A stretch of 64,000 bases of DNA from JAEUIX01 sp046156035 (GTDB lineage Bacteria > Planctomycetota > Phycisphaerae > Phycisphaerales > UBA1924): positions 1 to 64,000 of the forward strand of contig JBJXEW010000029.1 of the NCBI GenBank assembly GCA_046156035.1, read 5' to 3'. The notes beneath the pieces were generated by a model. It did not search any database and had not been told where the DNA came from. It worked only from the letters and a program-made list of their open reading frames with translations. The translations under genes were made by a program, and so were the position numbers. Shown here in pieces: positions 15,921 to 25,667 of the stretch. Position 1 is the first letter of the stretch; the number at the start of each line of letters is the position of its first letter.

Positions 15921-17159
15921 ATGCCTCGCATCACCACCCGCCACGTTCTCGGTCTGGCCCTTGTCTCCTGTCTGCACGTGCTCACCGGATGCGCCGGGCA
16001 CGGCGACCACACCAGCGAGTACATCAGCGAGGCGAAAATCAAGATGGCCGGCATGAAGGCCGGCGTGGATTGGCAGATGAGCCAGGAGCAGTTCCTGGCC
16101 GGCGAACTGGACAAGGCGCTACGGAGTGTCGACAACTCCATCGAGGTCGCTCCCCAGGTCGCCAAGAGCCATCTGCTGCGCGGCAGGATCATGATCGAGC
16201 GCGGCGAACTGGAGGAAGCCCGCAAGAGCCTGGTCCGATCGACGGCGCTCGACCCCAAGGGTGCGGATGCGCCGTACTACCTGGGCATCGTTCATGAGCG
16301 CTTCCGGCAGCACGAGTCTGCGCTGGGGTTCTACAAGCAGGCGATCGCCAACGCGCCTTCGAATGCGCAGTACGTGGTGGCCGCGTCGGAGATGCTGGTG
16401 CAGATGAAGCGGCTGGACGAGGCCGAGGCGCTCCTTTCCACGCCGCACGAGTCGCTCGTGCACAACTCGGCGATCCGGCACACGCAAGGCCAACTCGCCA
16501 TGGTGCGAGGAGACTACGCCAGGGCATCGCAGTTGCTGGAGGAGGCACGCCTGCTCGCCCCGGACGATACCGCGATTCTTGAAAGTTTGGTGCAGGCGCA
16601 GTTCTCGGCGGGGCAGTTCGCCGAGGCCGAGTACAACATCTCCGGTCTGCTCAAGCAGAAGGGCGAAGGGCCGCGGCGCGACCTGATCCACATGCGGGCC
16701 ACGTGCCTGGAGAAACTGAACCGCGTGAGCGAGGCCCGCTCGCTGCTGCTGGAACTGACGACGGATGAAGGCGGCCAGCGCGACATCAAGGCGTGGGTGG
16801 CGCTGGGCGAACTCTCCGCCCGCACGAAGGACTACGCCCGCCTGCGGCTGGTGGGCACACGCCTGTGCGCCCTCTCGCCGGACCGGCCCGAGGGCTTCCA
16901 GATGCGGGCGATGGCCATGCAGGCGCAGGGCGACCTGCCCGGTGCCCTGAAGGCCCTGGACGGGGCCACAGAGTTGCCCACGCCCGATGCCCAGAGTTTC
17001 GTGCTCAAGGGGCTGATCCTGAGCGACCTTGGTCAGACCCGGGAGGCTCGGGCAGCGTTCGAGAGCGCGCTGAGCCTGCGGCCCGACGATGCGCAGGTGC
17101 GCGGGCTGATCGTGGGGCTGGACGCAAGGCGGCCGGTTGCCACGCACACCGAGCGCTGA
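15921..17159 (+). CDS. TPR-repeat lipoprotein (pilotin/PilF-like role possible)
   Basis: A 412-residue protein with a lipoprotein signal (HVLGLALVSCLHVLTGC, lipidated Cys24). The body is a tandem array of TPR motifs, for example AGELDKALRSVDNSIEVAPQ, RGELEEARKSLVRSTALDPK and GDYARASQLLEEARLLAPDD. Membrane-anchored TPR lipoproteins such as PilF and PilW help secretins assemble in the outer membrane, and the position immediately after a secretin fits this. That role is inference from context. A GAAAGGGAG site precedes the ATG. The leader contains the heptad palindrome at 15885-15904. Its stop is three bases from the convergent recA stop. Confidence 0.88.
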   Translation: MPRITTRHVLGLALVSCLHVLTGCAGHGDHTSEYISEAKIKMAGMKAGVDWQMSQEQFLAGELDKALRSVDNSIEVAPQVAKSHLLRGRIMIERGELEEARKSLVRSTALDPKGADAPYYLGIVHERFRQHESALGFYKQAIANAPSNAQYVVAASEMLVQMKRLDEAEALLSTPHESLVHNSAIRHTQGQLAMVRGDYARASQLLEEARLLAPDDTAILESLVQAQFSAGQFAEAEYNISGLLKQKGEGPRRDLIHMRATCLEKLNRVSEARSLLLELTTDEGGQRDIKAWVALGELSARTKDYARLRLVGTRLCALSPDRPEGFQMRAMAMQAQGDLPGALKALDGATELPTPDAQSFVLKGLILSDLGQTREARAAFESALSLRPDDAQVRGLIVGLDARRPVATHTER

Positions 17160-17162
17160 GGG

Positions 17163-18440
<1,278 letters not shown>

Positions 18441-18598
18441 GCGAACCACCTTTCTTTACCGGAGCGTGGCCGCGGCGGTGGACACAGCCATGCTGTGCCA
18501 CACGCGGGCGCACCGGGGACCGGCGGGGGCGATGCCCAGCACCAACACGGTGCTGAGCGATCCATCAGGGACGCGCCGGGCGTGAGCCTGACACCATG

Positions 18599-18627
18599 AC
18601 CTTACAGGCCCGCAACAGGCTTGTCAA
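18599..18627 (-). promoter_or_regulatory. Sigma-70-type promoter of recA
   Basis: On the minus strand, TTGACA (18622-18627) and TAAGGT (18599-18604) are separated by 17 bases. It is a consensus -35 with a fair -10. Transcription would start near 18592, giving a leader of about 150 bases to recA. The 386-base gap 18441-18826 otherwise holds only the inverted repeat at 18665-18684. Confidence 0.7.
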
Positions 18628-18664
18628 TGTACGGTGCTTGATTGTGGATAAGTTCGGCGTTTGT

Positions 18665-18684
18665 ACTGACAACGTGCTGTCAGT
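18665..18684. promoter_or_regulatory. Perfect inverted repeat upstream of recA, candidate operator
   Basis: ACTGACAACGTGCTGTCAGT has 7-bp perfect arms with a 6-base spacer. It is 38 bases upstream of the recA -35 box and about 140 bases before the divergent glycosyltransferase gene. It does not match a LexA box I know, so the binding protein is unknown. Confidence 0.4.
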
Positions 18685-18826
18685 GGCCGGAGTTTGGCGG
18701 GCAGGCCAAGGGTTTTCCACAGATTGCCCACGCCTGCCCTCTGCGGCATCGCCGCGGCACACGGCGCAGCCGGATCGGCCTCGCATCTGCGGGCCGCGGT
18801 GGAGTGCGAACGCCGATACTCACGCG

Positions 18827-21277
18827 GTGCAGGCACCTGTGAGCATTCAGGCCGAAGCCGCTCGCACGGGCCCACCCGATCGCGCCGCGATTGTGCGCCT
18901 GCACGAAGCACGCAAGCCCTGGGCGCTGGTGCCCATGGCGCTGCGCTCCCTCGAGGACTCACCCGACGACGTGGAGATTCGCGGCCTGCTCGTGACCCAC
19001 TTTCTTCAACTCGGCCTCACCACGCCGGCAAAGGAGCACGCGCAGCGGCTCCCGCAAGCAACCGGGGCCGCGCTCGTGCACGCCGCGGCCAAACTCCCGC
19101 ACGATCAGGTGTCTCCGGCCGCGCGCGAGCAGACCCTGCGCCAGAACATGGCGATGCTCGGCAGCGCGGCGGTGCAGATCGAGCCGTTCATACCGGGTTG
19201 GCTTGCCACCACGGCGCCGGAGCAGTGGCTGCGCTGCAGCGACGGCACCATCGTGGCGCGGCCCGCCGAAGGGTCGCTTGAGCGCGCCTTCACGATCTTC
19301 GACGACGCGGCCGGCTTCGCACGTTCGTTGCCGCTGCGCGCGCCCGAAGCGGTGGCGTATCTCGACGGCCTTGCGCACGCGGCGGTGCTGTCGCGTCTGG
19401 TGGCCATCTCGCCCCGGCAGGCCGATGGCTTCTGGCCCCGCATCGTGGTGGTGGAACCGGCCATAGACGGGTTCCTGCGTTGCATGGCGGCCAGCGACCT
19501 GCGCGCCGTGATCAACGCTCCGCGCTTCGAATGGTTCGTTGGCGACGGTGCCCTCGAGCGGCTGGGTGCGTGGCTGCGCGGCCGGATCCACCTGGCGCTG
19601 GCGGGGCCGGTGGTGCCGGGCCAACCACCCGCGGCCGCGCGTCCGTCCGCGGTCGAGTCGCTGGTGAGGCGGGCCTGCAGCGAGCAGGAGCGCGAGGCGG
19701 GGCGCGTCTCTGCCGTGGTGCGGTCGGCGGAGCGTGTGCGCGACCGGGCGTGGTGGGCGGAGCGCTACGCGAAGGCCGCGGCCGGCCGGGGTGAACCACT
19801 GCGTGTGCTGGTCTCCACGACGCGATTCTCCACGTTTGTGCAGCACTCCGCGCGTGATATCGGCGCGGCGTTCGAGGCCCACGGCTGCCGCGTGGAGGTG
19901 CTGATCGAGCCGGACGACGCCAGCAAACTCACCAACGTGGCTGCGGGGCAGGCGATCGAGCGGCTGAACCCGGACCTGATCGTGTGCATCAACTATCACC
20001 GTCGGAACCTGGGGGCCATGGCCCCGCCGGATATCCCGTATGTGTGCTGGGTGCAGGACGCGATGGGCCACCTGTTCAGCAAGGAGGAAGGCGCGGCCTT
20101 GGGGCCGACGGACTTTGTGGTGGGGCACCTGCACGCGGAGTTTTTCGACCGGTTCGCGTACCCACGGGCCCGGGCCCTGGCGCTCCCGGTGCTGGCGAGT
20201 GCCGAGAAGTTTCACGACGGGCCGGTGGCTCCAGAACTTGCCGCGCCGTTTGAGTGCGAGGTCGCCGTCATCACGAACCAGAGTGAAACGCCCGAGCGGC
20301 TCCGCGAGCGGGTGCTGCGGGCGAACGCGGCGCGGCCGGAGGTGTGCGCAATCGTGCAGCGCCTGTACCCGGTCGTCGAACAGATCGTTGCGAACTCCGG
20401 GCACGCCCTGTGCATGGATCGACTGCGGAGCGGGGCGGAGGAGGAGTTGCGCGCTGCAACTGGCGGGGCGGACGCGGCCACACTTGCGGTGCTCATCAAC
20501 CACGTTGCGCTCCCGCTTGCAGACCGGATGCTGCGGCACCGCGTGCTCCAATGGGCGGCCGCGATCTGCGACGCACGCGCCTGGCGGCTGCACATTTATG
20601 GTCAGGGCTGGGATCGGCACCCCACGCTTGCCAGGTTTGCCAAGGGCGTGGTGGAGCACGGTGAGCACCTGCGAGCGGCGTATCAGGGGGCGCGGGCCAC
20701 GCTGCACGCCTCCGTGAACTGGAACCTGCACCAGCGCGTCTTCGAGTGCGCCCTCTCCGGTGGCCTGCCCATCACGCTGCGCAAGCGCGACGACCTGGTG
20801 CTGCTCGAATGGTGCGCGGCCCGGTCGATCAGCCTGCACACCCCCCCGCCGGGCTGGCTCTGCGACCTTGGCGATCGAAGGCACTGGGGCTGCGCGGCAG
20901 ACCACCCCCACGCCATGATGCTCGTGGCCCAGTGCCAGCGCCTGGGCCTGCCCCACGACGGCCGGATTCCATGGGACCCCGCCCACTGGCTGGCGCACGG
21001 CACGCACGGCTGGGGCGGAGCGCTCGCGCCCGAGGCGGTATGGCTGATGGGCGACATGGCGGAAACCACGTTTGCCGATCCAGCCGAACTCGAGCGAGTG
21101 CTGGACATGGCGGTCCACTCCGACGCCCGGCGTGCAAACCTGGCCGCGGGCATACGGAGCAGGGTGAGAGCGCACCTGACCTACGAGAGCGCTGCACCGG
21201 TCATTCTAAACCTGATCGCGTCGTCGTTGGGTGCAAAGGGCGCTCAGCCTGCGCAGGGGGGCTCAAGCACCCCATAA
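18827..21277 (+). CDS. Large CgeB/YkvP-like glycosyltransferase
   Basis: About 816 residues from the GTG at 18827; a GTG at 18839 is also possible, and the open frame further upstream is promoter DNA. The first 330 residues are helical and unrecognised. From about residue 325 (PLRVLVSTTRFSTFVQHSARDIGAAFEAHGC) there is a GT-B-type fold resembling the CgeB/spore-protein YkvP family, with IPYVCWVQDAMGHLF, then WRLHIYGQGWD and ATLHASVNWNLHQRVFECALSGGLPI, the usual Glu-containing donor loop. It probably transfers a sugar to a surface glycan or exported protein. It heads a same-strand cluster of glycan-modifying genes. No signal peptide or membrane anchor is visible. Confidence 0.7.
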   Translation: MQAPVSIQAEAARTGPPDRAAIVRLHEARKPWALVPMALRSLEDSPDDVEIRGLLVTHFLQLGLTTPAKEHAQRLPQATGAALVHAAAKLPHDQVSPAAREQTLRQNMAMLGSAAVQIEPFIPGWLATTAPEQWLRCSDGTIVARPAEGSLERAFTIFDDAAGFARSLPLRAPEAVAYLDGLAHAAVLSRLVAISPRQADGFWPRIVVVEPAIDGFLRCMAASDLRAVINAPRFEWFVGDGALERLGAWLRGRIHLALAGPVVPGQPPAAARPSAVESLVRRACSEQEREAGRVSAVVRSAERVRDRAWWAERYAKAAAGRGEPLRVLVSTTRFSTFVQHSARDIGAAFEAHGCRVEVLIEPDDASKLTNVAAGQAIERLNPDLIVCINYHRRNLGAMAPPDIPYVCWVQDAMGHLFSKEEGAALGPTDFVVGHLHAEFFDRFAYPRARALALPVLASAEKFHDGPVAPELAAPFECEVAVITNQSETPERLRERVLRANAARPEVCAIVQRLYPVVEQIVANSGHALCMDRLRSGAEEELRAATGGADAATLAVLINHVALPLADRMLRHRVLQWAAAICDARAWRLHIYGQGWDRHPTLARFAKGVVEHGEHLRAAYQGARATLHASVNWNLHQRVFECALSGGLPITLRKRDDLVLLEWCAARSISLHTPPPGWLCDLGDRRHWGCAADHPHAMMLVAQCQRLGLPHDGRIPWDPAHWLAHGTHGWGGALAPEAVWLMGDMAETTFADPAELERVLDMAVHSDARRANLAAGIRSRVRAHLTYESAAPVILNLIASSLGAKGAQPAQGGSSTP

Positions 21278-21328
21278 CCAAGCGTCGATACTCCCGGGCG
21301 CGCTCTGTTGGCGCCCCCGCGCTGTCTC

Positions 21329-22471
21329 ATGCCACCGTCACCCCCCCATCACTGTCAGGAAGTCTGGTTCGCGCTTCCCTCGGCCAGTGTGGCCCGCTGC
21401 CGCAAGAACCTGCCCGCGTGGCGCGACATGGGTTACCGCATCGCGGTGCTGCAAGGGCGTGAGCGGGGCGAGATTCCCGCCGACATCACGCTCTGGTCGG
21501 ACACGTACGAAGGCTGGCCCCACGCCGTGAACCACCTGTGCGCCCACGTGGTGCCGCGCAGCGCAAGCATCGTCGTCGCCGGGGGAGACGACATGCTGCC
21601 GGACCCGGTGCGCCGCGCCCATGACATCGCGGCGGAGTTTTTCGAGCGATTCCCCGACGGCTTCGGCGTCTTGCAGCCGCAGGGCGATGCCTTCAACGGC
21701 TCGCGTTTTTACTGCGGCTCCCCCTGGCTGGGGCGCGGGTGGATCGATCACGCCTACGGCGGACACGGCCCCATCCCCACGGGCTACCGCCACAACTGGG
21801 CCGACAACGAACTGTACTGGGTCGCTAAATGCCTGGGGGTGCTCTGGGAGCGGCCCGACTTGTCGCAGTACCACGACCACTTCGCCCGCAGCGGCGGCGA
21901 GAAGCCCGGCTATTGGCGAGAGAACGCCGAGGGCCACGACCGCGAAGATGTGCAGCGCTTCCTCACTCGCGCCTGGAGTCACTTCCCGGGGCACGAGCCG
22001 CGGGGCCTGGCGCGCACGTTCGATGTGGCGCGCTTCGCACGTGAATACACGCACGCCGCGGAGGCGTACTGGATCGCCCGCTACGGCCCCAGTACCGCCG
22101 CCGATGGCCCCGCAGCAACGCTGCTGGCCGCGCTCAGCGATTGCCAGCGGAGGGGCCTGCGGCGCGTGGCCGTGTTCGGGGCAGGCTCGCACACTCGGGC
22201 TGCGGCGGGGGCTCTGATGCAGCCCCCGGTTGCCGTTGTCGCGATCATCGATGAGAACGCCGCGCTGCAGGGTCGGTCGCTCTGGAACTACCCGATCGTG
22301 TCGGTGGCGGATGCGATGAGGTTGGCCCCAGACGCGGTGATCCTCAGCAGCCGGACGATGGAAGACGAGTTGGTGGCCGCGGCGATGCCCCTCAGCGCGG
22401 CAGGCGTCGAGGTGGTGCGGCTGTACGCCCCCGGCGCAAGCCCGGTGAGCGTCGCCAGCCCCGCCCGCTGA
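21329..22471 (+). CDS. GT-A-like glycosyltransferase with a C-terminal GAGxHTR module (copy 1)
   Basis: A 380-residue protein starting at ATG 21329. The N-terminal 250 residues look like a GT-A glycosyltransferase: ALPSASVARCRKNLPAWRDM, an acidic metal-site-like motif GGDDMLPDP, then HNWADNELYWVAKCLG. The C-terminal 95 residues form a Rossmann-like module starting RRVAVFGAGSHTR, followed by AIIDENAALQG, DAVILSS and GVEVVRLY. The next gene is a full-length paralogue, and the third gene carries the same C-terminal module. The module resembles nucleotide-binding parts of sugar-modifying enzymes, but its ligand is unknown. The start lacks a clear ribosome binding site. Confidence 0.7.
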   Translation: MPPSPPHHCQEVWFALPSASVARCRKNLPAWRDMGYRIAVLQGRERGEIPADITLWSDTYEGWPHAVNHLCAHVVPRSASIVVAGGDDMLPDPVRRAHDIAAEFFERFPDGFGVLQPQGDAFNGSRFYCGSPWLGRGWIDHAYGGHGPIPTGYRHNWADNELYWVAKCLGVLWERPDLSQYHDHFARSGGEKPGYWRENAEGHDREDVQRFLTRAWSHFPGHEPRGLARTFDVARFAREYTHAAEAYWIARYGPSTAADGPAATLLAALSDCQRRGLRRVAVFGAGSHTRAAAGALMQPPVAVVAIIDENAALQGRSLWNYPIVSVADAMRLAPDAVILSSRTMEDELVAAAMPLSAAGVEVVRLYAPGASPVSVASPAR

Positions 22472-22606
22472 AGTCTGGCCCTCTGCCTTCAGCACCCCCC
22501 CCGGCACGGCCGATAAACACGGGGCTGGCGTGCCCTCTGGCGCTGGCGTTATCCCCGTCCGCCGTCCCGGCCAGCCATTCGGCCCGAGCCCACGGAACCC
22601 CCGGTC

Positions 22607-23743
22607 ATGCGAACCTTTGAGGTCTGGTACGCGATTCCCTCGGCCAGCCCGGCCCGCTGCCACAGCACGCTGCCGCGCTGGCGCGAGCGGGGCTATCGCG
22701 TGGCTGTGCTTCAGAACGTGGAGCGGGCGGAGATTCCGGCCGACCTTTGCGTTTGGTCCGACACGTATCCGGGCTGGGCCGAGTCGATCAACATCCTGAG
22801 CAAGGCCATCGTGCCCGCAACCGCTGATCTGGTCGTCTCGGGCGGCTGCGACATGCTCCCCGATCCCGACCACACGGCCCAGGAACTCGCGGCACAGTTC
22901 TTCGAGCACTTCCCCGACGGCTTCGGCGTGATGCAGCCGCACGGTGACACGTTCCGCAACGCCCGCCACTACTGCGGCAGCCCGTTCCTCGGGCGCGCGT
23001 GGATCGATTCGATGTACGGCGGCCGCGGCCCCATGTTCGGCGGCTACCGGCACAACTGGGGCGACCTGGAACTCTACTGGGTGGCCAAGTGCCTGGGCTC
23101 GCTCTGGGAACGCCCGGACCTTTCACACTTTCACGACCATCCGCACCGCGAGCACGCTGCGGCCACGCCCGACTGGTGGCTGAGCAACGTGGAGCGGCAC
23201 GACCGGGCGGATGTGGAACTCTACCTGAGCCGCTCGCGTGCACACTTCCCCGGGCACGAGCCGGTAGACCCGCCATACCCGCGCCGGTTCGACCCGCGCC
23301 CGCTGCCGGCCGACACGGCGCGCCTGGCGGAACGCCACCACGAGGCGCTGTACGGCCGCGGGCACGAGAACGTGGCACAGGTCCGCATGACCGCCGCGCT
23401 GCGGGCGCTGGCGGAGCGGGGTGTGGGCCCGGTGGGCATCTACGGTGCGGGCGCGCACACACGGCGCGCCGCGGCGGCCATCGGCGACGCGAGCGCCAAT
23501 GTCGCCTGCATCATCGATGACAACCCGGCCCTGCGCGGCACACGCCTGGGCGGTGTTCGCATCGTCTCCAGTCAAGATGCCGCGGCCCTCGGCCTTCGCG
23601 CCGTCGTGCTGTCGTCGGATGCGCAGGAGGACGCGCTCTGGAACCGCACGGCCGATCTGCGAGCGCGGGGTGTAGAGGTGGTTCGGCTCTACTCGCCCGC
23701 TTCGGCGCAGCCGGTCCCCCTTCATGCCGGCGCGAGCACGTAG
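22607..23743 (+). CDS. GT-A-like glycosyltransferase with a C-terminal GAGxHTR module (copy 2)
   Basis: A 378-residue paralogue of the preceding gene. Matching elements are AIPSASPARCHSTLPRWRER, SGGCDMLPDPDHT (GCD in place of the GDD of copy 1), FPDGFGVMQPHGDTF, HNWGDLELYWVAKCLG and FPGHEP. The C-terminal module reads GPVGIYGAGAHTR, then ACIIDDNPALRG, RAVVLSS and GVEVVRLY. The loss of the first Asp of the acidic motif relative to copy 1 may change metal use or donor. It most likely adds a sugar during surface glycan synthesis. The ATG at 22607 is clear. Thirteen amino-acid codons' worth of spacing or less separates it from the next gene, implying cotranscription. Confidence 0.7.
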   Translation: MRTFEVWYAIPSASPARCHSTLPRWRERGYRVAVLQNVERAEIPADLCVWSDTYPGWAESINILSKAIVPATADLVVSGGCDMLPDPDHTAQELAAQFFEHFPDGFGVMQPHGDTFRNARHYCGSPFLGRAWIDSMYGGRGPMFGGYRHNWGDLELYWVAKCLGSLWERPDLSHFHDHPHREHAAATPDWWLSNVERHDRADVELYLSRSRAHFPGHEPVDPPYPRRFDPRPLPADTARLAERHHEALYGRGHENVAQVRMTAALRALAERGVGPVGIYGAGAHTRRAAAAIGDASANVACIIDDNPALRGTRLGGVRIVSSQDAAALGLRAVVLSSDAQEDALWNRTADLRARGVEVVRLYSPASAQPVPLHAGAST

Positions 23744-23761
23744 TTTCACACGGGAGTGATC

Positions 23762-25591
23762 ATGCCTCTGTTCAAGTGCGATGCGTACGCCATGATGACC
23801 CGCCTGCTGGACCCCGGCGAACCCGCCGTGTTTCTTGACGTGGGGGCCAACACGGGGCAGACCTGCCGCCGCATCTGCGACGAGTTCTTCCGCTCCACGG
23901 TCTACGCCTTCGAGCCCGCGCCGGACACAGCCGCGCGGCTGCGGGAGAACACACGCGACCTTCCCGAAGTGCATATCGTCGAGTCGGCCGTGGGCGACCG
24001 GACCGGCACGCTCGACCTGCACATCGCGGCCAACGACCTGATGTCCAGCGCGCTCGCGCCGAGCGACCTGGGCGCACGCTTCTACGGCCCCGAGATCACA
24101 GCCACGCGCACCGTGCGAGTGCCCGCCACCACCGTTGACGATTTCGTCGCCTCGCACAAACTCGCCCGCGTGGACATGCTCAAGATCGACGTGCAAGGAC
24201 TCGAATGCGCCGTACTTGCCGGTGCCGGCAATCTGCTCACGCGAGGCGATGTGCTGGCCGTGAACTGCGAGGCCCAACTGCTGCCCGAGTACGCGGGCGC
24301 TTCCACCTTTTCGCAGATCGATGCCGCGCTCGCCGCGCTGGGCTACACGCTCCATCAGATTCACGAGTGCTGGTCTCACGGCGCTGAAGAGCAGACATCC
24401 TGCCTCGACGCCCTGTGGCTGCGCAATGACGCGCTGGCGCGGCTGCGCGACCGGTGCGCCCTCACCACGCCACGCACACGATTGCTGCGGGCGGCCCGGC
24501 ACGCCGCGGCGGCAGGGAAGAAATCACTTGCCCTCTACGGTGCGGGGCGGCACACGCGGGCGCTCGCTCAGCATTTCGACGAGTGCGCCGTGAAGGTGTG
24601 CGCGATCCTCGACGACGCGGCCACGGCGGAGGCGACACCCATCGCGGGCCGGCCGGTCGTCTCTCCGGATCAGGCGGCGTCGCTCGGCGTGGATGCCGTG
24701 GTCATCTCGTCGGAGTGCTATGAAGAGGAACTGTTGCACGCCGCGGCACCGCTACGCCAGCAGGGGATTCTCGTCATGCCGCTGTACCGCTCGCCGTCTG
24801 CGGCTGGGGTTCCACAGCCAACAACGATCACCGCAAGCCCCTCCCCCGCAGACCCCGCGCGGGCCTTCCGCTACCGCGACTACCTGCGGCTGAACCAACG
24901 CCGGCTCGATCACCTGGCAAGCCTGGACCTGCCGCTCGACGGTCGCCGCGTGCTTGAAGTCGGCGCGGGTGTGGGCGACCTCACCGGTTTCTGGCTTGAT
25001 CGCGGCTGCGCTGTGCACGCTACCGATGCTCGCCCGGACCATGTGCGGCTCATCGCTCGCACCCACTCGGGTCGGCCTGGCCTCTCGCTGGCGCGGCTGG
25101 ACCTAGATGCGCCGCTCCCCTTCACCTGCGAACCCTTCGACATCGTCTTCGCCTACGGCCTGCTCTACCACCTGAACGACCCCGTCGCGGGCCTCGCGTA
25201 CATGAGCGCGGCGTGCAGGGGCACGCTTCTGCTGGAAACGTGCGTCTCGCCCGGCGAAGGCGAATCGCTGAATCCCGTGGCGGAGGATCGGGCCGTGCCC
25301 TCGCAGGCGCTGAGCGGCACCGGGTGCCGCCCCACGCGCGCGTGGGTGTATGCACGCCTGCGGGAGGCCTTCCCGCACGTATACATGCCGCGAACTCAGC
25401 CGGATCACGAGGAGTTTCCGCTGGATTGGTCCGCCGGCGCCGCGTCAGCATCGCGGGGCGATGCGGCCCGCCTCACACGCGCGGTCTTTGTCGCCAGCCG
25501 CGAGCCGATCGCCAACGTCAACCTGATCGGACGCATCCCCGAGCGTCAGACGGTCTGCTCACGGGCTGCGGCGCAACTGGCAGCGGTCTGA
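23762..25591 (+). CDS. FkbM methyltransferase + GAGxHTR module + class I methyltransferase fusion
   Basis: A 609-residue three-domain protein. Residues about 20-215 are an FkbM-type O-methyltransferase (FLDVGANTGQTCRRI, YAFEPAP, LKIDVQGLECAVL). Residues about 255-345 are the module shared with the two preceding genes (KSLALYGAGRHTR, AILDDAA, DAVVISS, GILVMPLY). Residues about 380-560 are a second SAM-dependent methyltransferase (RVLEVGAGVGDLTGFWLDRG, FDIVFAYGLLYHLNDP). FkbM enzymes methylate hydroxyl groups of sugars or polyketides, so this protein could cap or decorate glycan chains built by its neighbours. The ATG at 23762 with GGGAG upstream is preferred to the GTG at 23756. Confidence 0.85.
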   Translation: MPLFKCDAYAMMTRLLDPGEPAVFLDVGANTGQTCRRICDEFFRSTVYAFEPAPDTAARLRENTRDLPEVHIVESAVGDRTGTLDLHIAANDLMSSALAPSDLGARFYGPEITATRTVRVPATTVDDFVASHKLARVDMLKIDVQGLECAVLAGAGNLLTRGDVLAVNCEAQLLPEYAGASTFSQIDAALAALGYTLHQIHECWSHGAEEQTSCLDALWLRNDALARLRDRCALTTPRTRLLRAARHAAAAGKKSLALYGAGRHTRALAQHFDECAVKVCAILDDAATAEATPIAGRPVVSPDQAASLGVDAVVISSECYEEELLHAAAPLRQQGILVMPLYRSPSAAGVPQPTTITASPSPADPARAFRYRDYLRLNQRRLDHLASLDLPLDGRRVLEVGAGVGDLTGFWLDRGCAVHATDARPDHVRLIARTHSGRPGLSLARLDLDAPLPFTCEPFDIVFAYGLLYHLNDPVAGLAYMSAACRGTLLLETCVSPGEGESLNPVAEDRAVPSQALSGTGCRPTRAWVYARLREAFPHVYMPRTQPDHEEFPLDWSAGAASASRGDAARLTRAVFVASREPIANVNLIGRIPERQTVCSRAAAQLAAV

Positions 25592-25667
25592 TTTCGCCCG
25601 CCCCACCCCACCCCCGCTCTCACCACGTCCATGCCCTGTCTGCCCGGTGCGAACAACGGAGTCTTTC

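Noticed and set aside
18665..18684. LexA/SOS box
   Set aside because: The inverted repeat does not match LexA boxes known to me (CGAACRNRYGTTYC, CTGT-N8-ACAG, GTTC-N7-GTTC), so only an unknown operator is claimed.
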